NCBI GenBank assembly: GCA_963747345.1
Contig: CAVVFA010000019.1
Coordinates: forward strand, 135,655-199,654
Origin: GCA-2746795 sp963747345
Lineage (GTDB): Bacteria > Chloroflexota > Anaerolineae > Promineifilales > Promineifilaceae
Length of the DNA: 64,000 nt
Direction: 5' to 3'
In this document: one piece after another, positions 43,450 to 52,383 of the stretch
Layout of the letters: every line of letters begins with the position of its first letter
How positions within the stretch are numbered: position 1 is the stretch's first letter
The notes under the pieces: model-generated
What the model saw: the letters and a program-made list of their open reading frames with translations, nothing else
Databases searched by the model: none
What the model was told of the DNA's origin: nothing
Program-made: the position numbers and the translations under genes

Positions 43450-44217
43450 CTACTCGTCGTCAATTTCCATATTTTGTTCAAAACGTTTGTAACCCACAGT
43501 AGCTAGACCAATACTCAAGACATACAAAACCAAAAGGGGCGCCATCGTCAGCATCATCGTCACCGGATCAATAGAAGGTGTAATGGCAGCCGCTAAAATC
43601 GCTACACCCACGATTGCCACCCGCCATTGGTCTTTCAACATCTTGCCACTTACCAGCCCCACTCGCGCCAACACATACATAATGACCGGCATTTGGAAAG
43701 CCAGTCCCAACCAAAACAACATCGCCAGAATAAACCCAATATACTCTGAACTGGTCCATTCCGTCATGAAAATGTTTTGCATAAACGCGGCCAAAAAAGA
43801 AACGGCTGCAGGCACCAAAATCACCCAGGCAAACAAAATACCCAGTAAAAACATACCTAAGGTAGCTGGAATAAATACATAAACGTAACGGCGTTCTTTT
43901 TTTGTTAACCCGGGGGAGATGAAAATCCAAAACTGATAGAGGATAACGGGCATCGCCAAGATAAACCCAGAAACCAACGCCACTTTAAAAAAAGTCTCAA
44001 TGCCTTCCGTCGGCCTTAGCGTTTGTAACTGATTGCCACCATAAGGCTTGAGGAGAAACTGAAGAATTTGCTCTGCAAAAACAAAGCTAATGACAGTGCC
44101 GACAACTAAAGCGCCCGCTGCCCAGGTTAAACGAATGCGCAGTTCATTAAGATGTTCTAGCAGAGACTGTTCTTGAAATGATTCAACTTGTTGTTCGTCG
44201 CTGCTCAAATCACTCAT
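43450..44217 (-). CDS. tatC: Sec-independent translocase subunit TatC
   Basis: A 255-residue protein with six membrane helices, the receptor of the twin-arginine pathway for folded proteins. LLEHLNELRIRLTWAAGALV is the conserved cytoplasmic start. EGIETFFKVALVSGFILAMP carries the F-x-x-x-K region, and YQFWIFISPGLTKKERRYV is typical. ITPSIDPVTMMLTMAPLLVL closes the family core. It overlaps tatB by 4 bp, last gene of a tatABC cluster. Confidence 0.96.
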   Translation of the reverse strand: MSDLSSDEQQVESFQEQSLLEHLNELRIRLTWAAGALVVGTVISFVFAEQILQFLLKPYGGNQLQTLRPTEGIETFFKVALVSGFILAMPVILYQFWIFISPGLTKKERRYVYVFIPATLGMFLLGILFAWVILVPAAVSFLAAFMQNIFMTEWTSSEYIGFILAMLFWLGLAFQMPVIMYVLARVGLVSGKMLKDQWRVAIVGVAILAAAITPSIDPVTMMLTMAPLLVLYVLSIGLATVGYKRFEQNMEIDDE

Positions 44218-44681
44218 AGTTCAGGATCATCATTTACTTCAACTAGATTGGGGAGAGCGTTTGACTCGCCATTTTGAGAACTGTCTTTTGATTTAGTTGT
44301 GGCTTTAGGATTAAAGTTGTTTGGACTAAGATGAGGGGGGCGGATTGTATTATCGACGGCACGTTTCGCTTCGTGAACCGCTTTTTGGCCGTCTACCATA
44401 GGTTGGGTGGCAACTGATGTGATTTCACGCTTCAACTCAGCGAGTTGTTTACGTAAATCTTGCACCTCGCTCCACGCATCCTTCATCTCGCCACCATCAT
44501 CAACGGCCGAGAGTTCTGCATTAAGCTGACGTGTAAACCCACGTGAAATGGCTTGTAACTGTGCCGTCACTTTGCCCAACCAAAAGGCGACTTGTTGGAT
44601 TCGTTTTGGCCCCATGATAATGCCAGCCAAAAACAAAATAACAACCAATTCAGGTGCGCCTATACCAAAAAAACTATCCAT
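44214..44681 (-). CDS. tatB: TatA/B family translocase subunit, TatB-like
   Basis: A 155-residue protein: one membrane helix (GAPELVVILFLAGIIMGPKR), an amphipathic helix, then a long charged coil and a Ser/Asn-rich end. The length and long coil fit TatB, which hands twin-arginine precursors from TatC to TatA. The GPKR hinge is typical. ATGA overlap with tatC. Confidence 0.85.
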   Translation of the reverse strand: MDSFFGIGAPELVVILFLAGIIMGPKRIQQVAFWLGKVTAQLQAISRGFTRQLNAELSAVDDGGEMKDAWSEVQDLRKQLAELKREITSVATQPMVDGQKAVHEAKRAVDNTIRPPHLSPNNFNPKATTKSKDSSQNGESNALPNLVEVNDDPEL

Positions 44682-44761
44682 GTGCTCTGTTTAGATTTGT
44701 AAGTTTATAGGTTTGCAAGCTGATAGAGTTCAACTTACTCACTTATTAACTCCCCAATAAT

Positions 44762-44968
44762 TTATGCTTCTTTGGATTTTGTATCTTCTACAGTTTCTTC
44801 GGACGCATTATCTTTATCATTCCCTTCTTGGCCTTCTTTCATGCCATCACGGAATGCGCTGATGCCTTTGCCCATTTCACTGCCAAGTTTGCTAATGCGG
44901 CCTACGCCGAACACAAGCAAAACGATTACCAATATAATTACCCATTCCCAACCACCTAATGTTGCCAT
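44762..44968 (-). CDS. tatA: TatA/E family translocase subunit
   Basis: A 68-residue protein with a short membrane helix (WEWVIILVIVLLVFGVGRIS), the glycine hinge, an amphipathic helix (KLGSEMGKGISAFRDGMKEG) and an acidic tail. TatA oligomers form the passage for folded proteins. First gene of the cluster; GGAGAAT precedes the ATG. Confidence 0.93.
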   Translation of the reverse strand: MATLGGWEWVIILVIVLLVFGVGRISKLGSEMGKGISAFRDGMKEGQEGNDKDNASEETVEDTKSKEA

Positions 44969-45098
44969 ATCTTATTCTCCTCAAATCATCATTCTATAAG
45001 GATACCACGCCTCTTATTATACACCTGTTTTAAGAGAGGGGTGGCGGTTTGTCTAATTGCTTCAATGAGTCTCATTTATAGCAAAATTTAAACGCAAT

Positions 45099-46859
45099 TT
45101 ATTGATCTTCAGGACAAGCTACCGCAATGTCACGGTATTGTAGGAACCAGTGTGCCAGAGTTTGATAGCGATCACGCGGTTCTGTGATTAAACCGATTTC
45201 AGCTTGATTTACTGCTGGACTGAGTGCATAGGTATAGACGTGTTGGTATATCGTCAGGGCGGGGAGGCTTTGATTATAGTGGCGTTGGAAGGTGTTGTAG
45301 GCAAGTCGCCTGTCGGCGGTGGGCCATGTCTGCCGCCCATCTTCGAGCGATTCGCTGGCTTTACGATTGTTCCAACCGGCAACGTTACTGCCGTTGATGA
45401 TGGCTTCCTGGCTCCAAAAATCGTAGAGGTCGGGGTCTCCGAGCGGTGCAAAATCTACCAAGGCTGCGTCAAATGTGCCTTCATCCAAAAGTTGTCGTAA
45501 TTCGCTGAAATTATCAGCCAGGGTGATTTTTGTGTCGATACCAGCATGGCTCCACTGTTGACCGATGGTTTCTGCCAGGGCAGTTTGTTGCGGTGTGTTC
45601 AGGGTGAGCAGGGATAAGATCAATGGTTCGCCATCTTTTTGGCGGGTAGTGGTTCCTTCAGGAAGCGACCACCCGGTTTCGTCGAGTAATGAGTTGGCGG
45701 TGGCGAGGTCAAAGTTGTAAGCTGTGAGTAAATCTGGATTGTAGGCCCAGGATGATGGTAAATAAGGGCCTTCTAGTGGCAACCCTTGTCCGTTTAGTGC
45801 CTTGTCTACTAAGGCTGGACGGTCTAGGGCATTGGCTAATGCTTGGCGTCCTGTTTTCCATTGCAGTAATTCGGATGGGGCTGCGTCTGCATCCATGTTG
45901 AAAAGCAAGATTGTGTAACGGTTATCGGGGGCGGTGAAGAGGCGGGTGTCTGGGAAGGCGGCTAAAATGGGCAGGGCGGTGTCTGAGACGCGATTGATGG
46001 CGTGGACACCACCATCGGCAAATGCCTGAAGCAGGGTTTCTTCATTAGGGAAGAAGATGAATTCCAGCGCGGAGACGTTGATAGTGTCTCCCCATATAGC
46101 GGGATTGGGCAATAAGCGTAAACGGCCGTTTTCCTGCCAATCTCCACTCTCTTTATCAACCATAAAGGGGCCGGTTCCGATGGGCACCTTGTTGAAGTCT
46201 GATGTTTGCAGGGAAACGGCCGTTTCCCCTTCAAGTAAGTGTGCTGGCAAAATACCGCGCGTGGTTGCGTCTAAAAACGGAGAGTATAGCTCTGGCAACG
46301 TGAAGGAAATCGTACGCTCGTCTAGTTGTTGTATGGTAACAGACTGCCATAAATCACGAACGGCCGTTGCGCCAGGATAATCCTCCGCTTGCAGCAAGCT
46401 ATAGGTAAACGCCACATCAGCCGCTGTTACCGGTTCGCCATCATGCCAAAGCACACCCTCTTTTAGGGTAAACGTCACCGTCAGCCCATCTTCACTGACA
46501 GACCAGCTTTCAGCGAGAGCCGGTTCCAGTTCGCCATTTTTGCCATACCGGGTTAACCCATCGAATAGGAGGCTGTTTAAATCACGATCAACGGGGAAAT
46601 TGTCTGACAAGAGGGGGTTGAGATATTGCGGAGCGCCCACAATGCCTTCAATAAATGCGCCACCTGCTTCTGGCACACGCACGGAGCAAGCATCAGAACT
46701 GCCCGACGCGGACAATTGCGGTTCGGAAATTTGCACGTTTTGGGGTTGAGGCACAGTTGCCTCTGCTTCAAACAACTTCGTTACGTACAAAAGTATGGCA
46801 ATCACCAGGCCAAAACAAACAAGAGCCAAAAATAGTTGCCACCGCATATTAATTTTCAT
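45099..46859 (-). CDS. Peptide/solute ABC transporter substrate-binding protein (SBP_bac_5)
   Basis: A 586-residue exported protein with an N-terminal anchor (WQLFLALVCFGLVIAILLYV). The family 5 binding fold follows: YLNPLLSDNFPVDRDLNSLL, then the signature LAESWSVSEDGLTVTFTLKE and GVLWHDGEPVTAADVAFTYS. Family members capture oligopeptides, nickel or sugars outside the membrane. No permease or ATPase genes are adjacent, so the partners are elsewhere or it works alone. Four AACGGCCGTT sites are in the gene. The Cys after the linker is not a clear lipobox. Confidence 0.9.
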   Translation of the reverse strand: MKINMRWQLFLALVCFGLVIAILLYVTKLFEAEATVPQPQNVQISEPQLSASGSSDACSVRVPEAGGAFIEGIVGAPQYLNPLLSDNFPVDRDLNSLLFDGLTRYGKNGELEPALAESWSVSEDGLTVTFTLKEGVLWHDGEPVTAADVAFTYSLLQAEDYPGATAVRDLWQSVTIQQLDERTISFTLPELYSPFLDATTRGILPAHLLEGETAVSLQTSDFNKVPIGTGPFMVDKESGDWQENGRLRLLPNPAIWGDTINVSALEFIFFPNEETLLQAFADGGVHAINRVSDTALPILAAFPDTRLFTAPDNRYTILLFNMDADAAPSELLQWKTGRQALANALDRPALVDKALNGQGLPLEGPYLPSSWAYNPDLLTAYNFDLATANSLLDETGWSLPEGTTTRQKDGEPLILSLLTLNTPQQTALAETIGQQWSHAGIDTKITLADNFSELRQLLDEGTFDAALVDFAPLGDPDLYDFWSQEAIINGSNVAGWNNRKASESLEDGRQTWPTADRRLAYNTFQRHYNQSLPALTIYQHVYTYALSPAVNQAEIGLITEPRDRYQTLAHWFLQYRDIAVACPEDQ

Positions 46860-46892
46860 CTAAACACAATCGAGGGTATCAAAATCGTGGTA

Positions 46893-46930
46893 CACAAAAA
46901 TAGGACACAGATTCGTTTATCTGTGTCCTA
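46893..46930 (-). terminator. Terminator of secG
   Basis: On the minus strand TAGGACACAGAT and ATCTGTGTCCTA form a perfect 12-bp stem with a 6-nt loop, followed by TTTTTG. It stands 28 bp after the secG stop. Confidence 0.9.
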
Positions 46931-46958
46931 GAAGAGGTCAGAATTTGTGTACAGCGTT

Positions 46959-47210
46959 TTAGGCGACTTGACCCCATGCCAGAAAGGCCAGGATGGTATT
47001 GACAAAAAAGATGATGGACATACCAATCGTCACTTTATGCATTATTGCTTCGACGCCGCGACGGGTGCGGAAACCCCCACCTGAGTCTGAGCCACCCATA
47101 AAGCTACCCAAACCGCCACCTTTTGTCTGCATTAATACCAAAACTGTCATCACAACAGCCAGAATAATTTCAATCATACCCAAATAAGGGGCAAATGCTT
47201 GTAAGCTCAT
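46959..47210 (-). CDS. secG: Preprotein translocase subunit SecG
   Basis: An 83-residue protein with two membrane helices (LGMIEIILAVVMTVLVLMQT and TIGMSIIFFVNTILAFLAWG). Between them is the conserved Gly/Ser-rich loop with KGGGLGSFMGG and the RRGVEAIMHKVT segment. SecG assists SecYE in export. A strong terminator follows. Confidence 0.95.
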   Translation of the reverse strand: MSLQAFAPYLGMIEIILAVVMTVLVLMQTKGGGLGSFMGGSDSGGGFRTRRGVEAIMHKVTIGMSIIFFVNTILAFLAWGQVA

Positions 47211-47695
47211 ACTAATTAAAACCTCACCTTCGTTAATGATTAACTGTTTTACCAGACAGTTTGTTTGTACTGGAAAACAAGCGAGCCATTATAACAGGCT
47301 CCCGCGTCTCCGTCGAATTCGTTCTGGCATTTCTCATTCCAGGCGTTTGTTGAAAAGGCACAGGCAAAGATGGTATGACTAGGAAAAAAACCGGGCGTTT
47401 TCTTTGCGTGTGAAAATTGCCGACGTTGACGCCTGTGGTAAACTACGCAATGCAATTATCAAACGGCCGTTTTCTGGTTCGTAAGGATGCGGTCATACAC
47501 AAAATTTGTACCTGTATAGACCCTAAGTCATGGACAAGCGCTAATCTGGACAAGCCAGAACCCATAAAGATGATGGCAGCGAATTAGCACCAATCAACAC
47601 GAATTTCTTCGCGTTAATTCGGAGAAAATGCAGCGCAAATTTTTTGTTCGTTGTACAAACAGTCAACTGGTAAGTTACTAAGTAAGGATCCATTT
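47211..47695. other. Spacer between secG and an ABC transporter operon
   Basis: 485 bp without a clear gene. It contains AACGGCCGTT at about 47461 and an inverted repeat CGAATTTCTTCGCGTTAATTCG near 47601 that belongs to a widespread spacer-repeat type (shown here in short). No tRNA or known ncRNA was recognised. Confidence 0.5.
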
Positions 47696-48568
47696 GTGAT
47701 CGAAATCAATGGTGTAACAAAAAAATTCTACGATTTTACAGCGCTTAACAATATCGCATTGCGTATTCCACGCGGTGAAGTTGTTGGGTTATTGGGGCCC
47801 AATGGGGCAGGCAAAACGACTCTTTTTAAGCTCATTGCCGGCACTCTTCAGCCGACCTCCGGTCAAATTCGGCCAACATCTGGGGCGTGGCCGGCTATCG
47901 GTTATAAACCTGAGCGCCTTCTTTTCCCCAACCAACTCAGGGTGCGTCAATACCTGGAACGAGTCGCCAAAATTAGCAATGTGCCCAAACATGATATGAC
48001 TCGTGTCGTTGATGACAGTTTGGCGCGTGTTGCTTTGACAGCAGATGCCAACAAACGCATCAAAGATTGCTCCAAAGGTATGCGCCAACGGTTGGGACTG
48101 GCGCAAATTCTCATTGGTGATCCGCCGCTTATTTTGCTTGATGAACCAACTACTGGTTTAGACCCTAATGGGCAAATTGAAATCTACAACTGTATTCGCC
48201 GCCTGAAAGCAGAAGGTAAGACTATTTTGATGAGTACCCACCAGCTCCATGAAGTGACGGAGGTGTGTACTCAGATAGTCATCCTCAACCGGGGTCAAAT
48301 TCATTACCAAAACAGTAGGGAAGAGGCATTGGCTGCTCGTTCATGTATTCGTATTCGTGTGAATAAGCCGATTGGTTATTTTGCAGATGAGGTAACGGCC
48401 GTTAATCCCAATATTGAAATCGACGGAGATGTTGTCTACCTGCGCGGGAGTGCGATGGAATTACGTCGTGACGTTCTGGTCATGTTATTGAAGGCTGGTT
48501 TCGACGTGTTGCGTGTTGAACATCAACGTATTTCCCTATCTGAAATTTATTCCGAGGCTGTGCAATGA
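47696..48568 (+). CDS. ABC transporter ATP-binding protein
   Basis: A 290-residue ATPase. Walker A is LLGPNGAGKTTLFKLI (about residues 38-53), the signature SKGMRQRLGLAQIL is near 138, Walker B is PLILLDEPTTGLDPNG, and the H-loop is MSTHQLHEV. The C-terminal domain ends with ISLSEIYSEAV, as in ABC-2 type exporters. GTG at 47696 is the preferred start: AAGGATC lies 8 nt upstream and the homology begins there; a TTG 45 bp earlier is the alternative. It overlaps the permease gene (ATGA). The cluster resembles the NosDFY/GldA type. Confidence 0.92.
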   Translation: MIEINGVTKKFYDFTALNNIALRIPRGEVVGLLGPNGAGKTTLFKLIAGTLQPTSGQIRPTSGAWPAIGYKPERLLFPNQLRVRQYLERVAKISNVPKHDMTRVVDDSLARVALTADANKRIKDCSKGMRQRLGLAQILIGDPPLILLDEPTTGLDPNGQIEIYNCIRRLKAEGKTILMSTHQLHEVTEVCTQIVILNRGQIHYQNSREEALAARSCIRIRVNKPIGYFADEVTAVNPNIEIDGDVVYLRGSAMELRRDVLVMLLKAGFDVLRVEHQRISLSEIYSEAVQ

Positions 48569-49401
48569 GTCAACGTATCGCAGCCCTCACTGGCTATTTT
48601 CTGCGCAGTCTAACTTTTTCTGTGACTGGCGTTTTTTATATCATTCTTGGCCTTGCTTTTTGGGCGCTCATGTTTCCACCTCAACAAAAAACGCCAGAAG
48701 CTTCTTACTATATTTTGGTATTGGCCGCTTTTGGCGCAGTCATGACTTTTCTGATGGCCTTGACTATATCTTCACGAGCCAACCAGGCTGCCAATTATCC
48801 GTGGATTGTGCGTCTGCCTAGTCGTGTGGAATATTTAACGGCCGTTTTCCTGGCAGCCACCATTTACGCCCTCGTCTTACAATTCCTAATTGCTATTCTC
48901 GCTTTGTATCGTGGGCCAGACCTCACGATGGGACTGGTTATGGAGATTCCCCCCATCTGGATCTCATTGAACGTGTTAACGGCCGTTCTCGCCCTGCACG
49001 CCACCGATTTTGTATCAAAAGGGTGGTCGCGGGTCTACCTGTTTGGCCTTATTGCTATCTGCCTGTTCGGTCAAAGCCTTAGCTCCGCCAGCAGCAATAG
49101 TTCTTGGTTCATTATTCGCCTCAACGCCTTAAGCCGCACCTTTATGGGCGAAGGGTGGTATGCACTCGTTACCCCCCTCAACGAATTCTCCAACTGGCTG
49201 CAAAACGATGGGGCATCTTCCCTAGGCAAACTGTTCAGCCTACCTTTCTGGCCCTTCCATGCCATCGCTAATGCCATTGTTGCTGGCTCCTTCACCATGG
49301 TGCAGGCTTTAGCACCGGCTGTTTTACTACTTTATGCCACCTTGTTAATCTTGTTGGCGGCTGATCTATTCGCCACCAAAGATTTGGATTTAACCGAGTA
49401 A
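48565..49401 (+). CDS. ABC-2 type transporter permease
   Basis: A 278-residue membrane protein with six predicted membrane helices (for example SVTGVFYIILGLAFWALMF and WSRVYLFGLIAICLFGQSL). No soluble domain. It pairs with the overlapping upstream ATPase. The substrate is unknown. It carries two AACGGCCGTT sites, both read as LTAV. Confidence 0.8.
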   Translation: MSQRIAALTGYFLRSLTFSVTGVFYIILGLAFWALMFPPQQKTPEASYYILVLAAFGAVMTFLMALTISSRANQAANYPWIVRLPSRVEYLTAVFLAATIYALVLQFLIAILALYRGPDLTMGLVMEIPPIWISLNVLTAVLALHATDFVSKGWSRVYLFGLIAICLFGQSLSSASSNSSWFIIRLNALSRTFMGEGWYALVTPLNEFSNWLQNDGASSLGKLFSLPFWPFHAIANAIVAGSFTMVQALAPAVLLLYATLLILLAADLFATKDLDLTE

Positions 49402-49404
49402 GCT

Positions 49405-49617
49405 ATGGAATGTTGGCATTGTGAAAGACCGGCTCACGCCTCATGTAAATTTTGTGGACGCGCTGTCTGCAAAACACACGCAAAAGAAATGCCCTATATC
49501 ATCCATTCCTATCGCACTAGCAAGGGTGAATACAAAGCCATCGCCGTTGCAGGTGCAATTTGGTGTGGAGAATGTAAACCGCAGCAAGATCCCATCACGC
49601 TTAAAAACATGGAATGA
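49405..49617 (+). CDS. Small zinc-finger protein
   Basis: A 70-residue protein. MECWHCERPAHASCKFCGRA holds two CxxC pairs and KTHAKEM a following His, then AGAIWCGECKP gives another pair. This looks like a B-box or treble-clef zinc finger. It is translationally linked: 3 bp after the permease stop and its stop overlaps the lipoprotein start. Function unknown. Confidence 0.75.
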   Translation: MECWHCERPAHASCKFCGRAVCKTHAKEMPYIIHSYRTSKGEYKAIAVAGAIWCGECKPQQDPITLKNME

Positions 49618-50957
49618 TGAATGAGAGACGGTTTTTGAAGGCATTTGTACCCCTTTTAATGGTTGCCCTCTTCGCCTTGTCGGCTTGTGGTTTACTTCCT
49701 GACAGCGAGCAGACTGCCCCATCTGCGGCTGTTCCACAATCTGAAACACCGGTGGCCGTGAGTTCCCCAGATGCCATCAATACCCCCAGTTTTCAGCTAC
49801 CAGAACCAACGCCCCAACCCAAGCCCAGGCTCAATATTTGGCTGTCACCAGAAATTGCCTCGCGTACAGAAGCTGGCGCAGTCGTTTTTTCTGACCAGTT
49901 ATTGGCGTTTAACAGCGCCAATCCAGAACTCGAAATATCTGTTGAGCAAAAATCTGTGTCAGGGCAGGGGGGAATTCTTAACTATTTGCGGACTGGTAAA
50001 AATGTCGCCCCCACTTTTCTGCCCGATCTTATTGCTATTCCGGTAAACCAGATAACGGCCGTTTTCGATGAAGACCTTATCTTTCCCATGGAAGACGTGA
50101 TCGATTCAGCATCGTTAGAAACGTTATATCCCGTTGCCCAAGAGTGGGCAATTTACAAAGATCATATCGTTGCCTATCCCTTTGCCATCACCGAACTACC
50201 GTTGCTGGAGTACAGCCCTGTCATCACGGAAACGACAGCTTTGAAATGGCAGGAATTTATCACCGGTACAGGCCGTACGATGGTATTGCCTGCCATTGGC
50301 AGCACCGGTGCTAAACTCGCACTCCAGTTCTATCTCGAAGCGGGCGGTACCCTGGAAAACGAAGCGGGGCAAGAAGCCTTGGAGTTGGAACCACTTACCC
50401 TCGCTTTGCAGCAACTGTATATCGGTCGTCAAAACGGATTCATCCTCCCGCAAAGCAGCAACCTCAGTCTTATGGATGAAGGGCGGCTGCTTGTACAAAA
50501 TGGCACAACTGATTATGCCTTGTCTGCCTCTGATGAATTTCTCAAAGGGCGCACAGAAGAACTTGTACCTGGATTTTCAACCATACCGGGACTCATTGAT
50601 CCACAAATACCGTTAGTACGGGGTTGGGCTTGGGTTATCACCACCTCAGACCCCGTTAAAAAAACGACAGCGGCAAACTTGATAGCCTCCCTTACGACCG
50701 CAGAAAATCTTGGCAGTTGGAGTTTGAACAGCAAACTGTTGCCAGCAAATCCCAATGCCTTCGCCCAATGGCCTGAGGAAGATGCTTTTGTTCCATTTGC
50801 TGACCAAGAAATGCAGCGTGCTCTTAATATGCCTCTACGAGACAACAGTTTTATCATGAAAGCGTTAGAAGATGCTGTTTTTGACGTTATTTCTCTCTCA
50901 AAGACCCCAGAAGAAGCGGCTGCTGAAGCCGTCAGCACCTTGCAACCCCAACCCTAG
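49614..50957 (+). CDS. Extracellular solute-binding lipoprotein (family 1-like)
   Basis: A 447-residue protein with a lipoprotein signal (FVPLLMVALFALSACG, Cys about residue 26) and a Thr/Pro linker. A periplasmic-binding fold follows with WLSPEIASRTEAGAVVFSDQ and VRGWAWVITTSDPVKKTTAA. It resembles sugar-binding proteins of ABC importers, although the preceding genes look like an exporter; it may be a sensor or partner of that complex. The two first codons are both ATG. Confidence 0.78.
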   Translation: MMNERRFLKAFVPLLMVALFALSACGLLPDSEQTAPSAAVPQSETPVAVSSPDAINTPSFQLPEPTPQPKPRLNIWLSPEIASRTEAGAVVFSDQLLAFNSANPELEISVEQKSVSGQGGILNYLRTGKNVAPTFLPDLIAIPVNQITAVFDEDLIFPMEDVIDSASLETLYPVAQEWAIYKDHIVAYPFAITELPLLEYSPVITETTALKWQEFITGTGRTMVLPAIGSTGAKLALQFYLEAGGTLENEAGQEALELEPLTLALQQLYIGRQNGFILPQSSNLSLMDEGRLLVQNGTTDYALSASDEFLKGRTEELVPGFSTIPGLIDPQIPLVRGWAWVITTSDPVKKTTAANLIASLTTAENLGSWSLNSKLLPANPNAFAQWPEEDAFVPFADQEMQRALNMPLRDNSFIMKALEDAVFDVISLSKTPEEAAAEAVSTLQPQP

Positions 50958-50966
50958 TTATTGCCT

Positions 50967-52328
50967 ATGTCGCTCCAATTTTCTGATTACCGAAAACACC
51001 TTGATGAATTAGTTCAGGCTGCCCTCGCTGCGGCTGATCCGGTAACGGCCGTTTCCCGTCATCTTAAACGCCAAAACCACACCCTCATCCTCAACAATCA
51101 AGAGCATTTCGACCTGACACAAGGTCGGCTCTTTTTGGTCAGTGTCGGCAAAGCGGCTTTGCCTATGCTTGACGGGGCTATTGACATTATTGGGAAGGAG
51201 TTGACTGCGGGCATTGCCGTCACCAAAGTTATTCCACCCGAATATCAGCCAGCCCATCCTGCTATCCAGATTCATCGTGGCAGCCACCCCGTTTCTAATC
51301 AAGAGAGCATTGACGCGACAACGGCCGTTTACCATTTCCTGCAACAAACCAAACCCAACGACCTCGTTCTCTGCCTCATTTCTGGTGGCGCATCCGCTTT
51401 GCTCACTCAACCGCTCGTTTCCCTGGCAGACTGGCAGGCACTCAACCAGGCACTGCTCGCCAGCGGCTGCACCATCAACGAATTCAATACCGTGCGCCGT
51501 CAACTAGATGCTGTTAAAGGGGGCGGTCTCAGTCGTTGGGCTGCACCCGCCCGCACCATCAGCCTCATTTTGAGTGACGTGGTAGGCAATCCGCTCGAAT
51601 TCATCGGCAGCGGCCCCACTGTCCCTGGCACAGATACACCAGAAGATGCCCTGAAGGTGCTTGCGCAGTATGATATTGAGAATCATGTCGATGAAACGGT
51701 GTGGTCAGTGATCAGTGAACAGTTATCGGTGAACAGTGAACAGTTATCAGTGAACAGTGTGGCACAACCCGTTAATCATATCATTGGTGACGTGCGAAAG
51801 GCGGCGGAAGCGGCGTTGGCGAAGGCGCAAGAACTTGGGTTTGCCACGCAGTTGCTCACGGCACGGCTGGAAGGCGAAGCCCGCGAAGTCGGACTCATCG
51901 TGGCGGCCATCGCCAAGGATACGCCGCCCGATCACTGCTTCATCCTGGGCGGTGAAACCACTGTCACCTTGCGCGGCAGTGGCAAAGGGGGACGCAACCT
52001 GGAAACGGCTCTCTCTGCGGCTATCGCGCTGGAAAATTGGCCGAAAACGTCTCGTGCTGAGCCTGTCGAAGTAGCCGTTGCCAGTTTTGCTACAGATGGT
52101 GAAGATGGCCCGACCGATGCGGCGGGGGCTGTGGTGACGGGTGAGACTGTGAAAAACGGCCGTTTCCACTCCCTAAACGCCTCCGCATATCTGCACAACA
52201 ACGACAGCTATCATTATTTTCAGCAGTTGGATGAGGGAAACGCGGAGACTGCCACCCTCATCAAACCAGGTTCCACCGGAACCAACGTTAACGATCTCGT
52301 TATCATCCTAACCTATAAAAACGAATGA
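50967..52328 (+). CDS. Glycerate 2-kinase (MOFRL family)
   Basis: A 453-residue kinase phosphorylating glycerate at C2. LFLVSVGKAALPMLDGAIDI, then LCLISGGASALLTQP, INEFNTVRRQLDAVKGGGLS and the MOFRL domain with FILGGETTVTLRGSGKGGRN and ASFATDGEDGPTDAAGAVV are diagnostic. Two repeats are translated in it. One is a CAGTTATCAGTGAACAGTG arm at 51705-51759. The other is a 24-bp TGAGCCTGTCGAAGTA insert at 52051 that splits an AACGGCCGTT. Both keep the frame. The ATG at 50967 lacks a clear Shine-Dalgarno. Confidence 0.92.
   Translation: MSLQFSDYRKHLDELVQAALAAADPVTAVSRHLKRQNHTLILNNQEHFDLTQGRLFLVSVGKAALPMLDGAIDIIGKELTAGIAVTKVIPPEYQPAHPAIQIHRGSHPVSNQESIDATTAVYHFLQQTKPNDLVLCLISGGASALLTQPLVSLADWQALNQALLASGCTINEFNTVRRQLDAVKGGGLSRWAAPARTISLILSDVVGNPLEFIGSGPTVPGTDTPEDALKVLAQYDIENHVDETVWSVISEQLSVNSEQLSVNSVAQPVNHIIGDVRKAAEAALAKAQELGFATQLLTARLEGEAREVGLIVAAIAKDTPPDHCFILGGETTVTLRGSGKGGRNLETALSAAIALENWPKTSRAEPVEVAVASFATDGEDGPTDAAGAVVTGETVKNGRFHSLNASAYLHNNDSYHYFQQLDEGNAETATLIKPGSTGTNVNDLVIILTYKNE
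51705..51759. repeat. AGTGAACAGTTATC repeat arm inside the glycerate kinase gene
   Basis: Tandem near-copies of CAGTGAACAGTTATC(A/G)GTG. It encodes a non-conserved linker rich in SVNSEQLS. Confidence 0.75.
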
Positions 52329-52383
52329 ACAGCAATTAAAAAATTAGCGAACTGAATACCATTTACTGAAAAAGGAGCTTCCC

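Noticed and set aside
47211..47695. tRNA or structured ncRNA gene in the long spacer
   Set aside because: No T-arm GTTCGA-type box with matching acceptor stem could be found; only short inverted repeats are seen.
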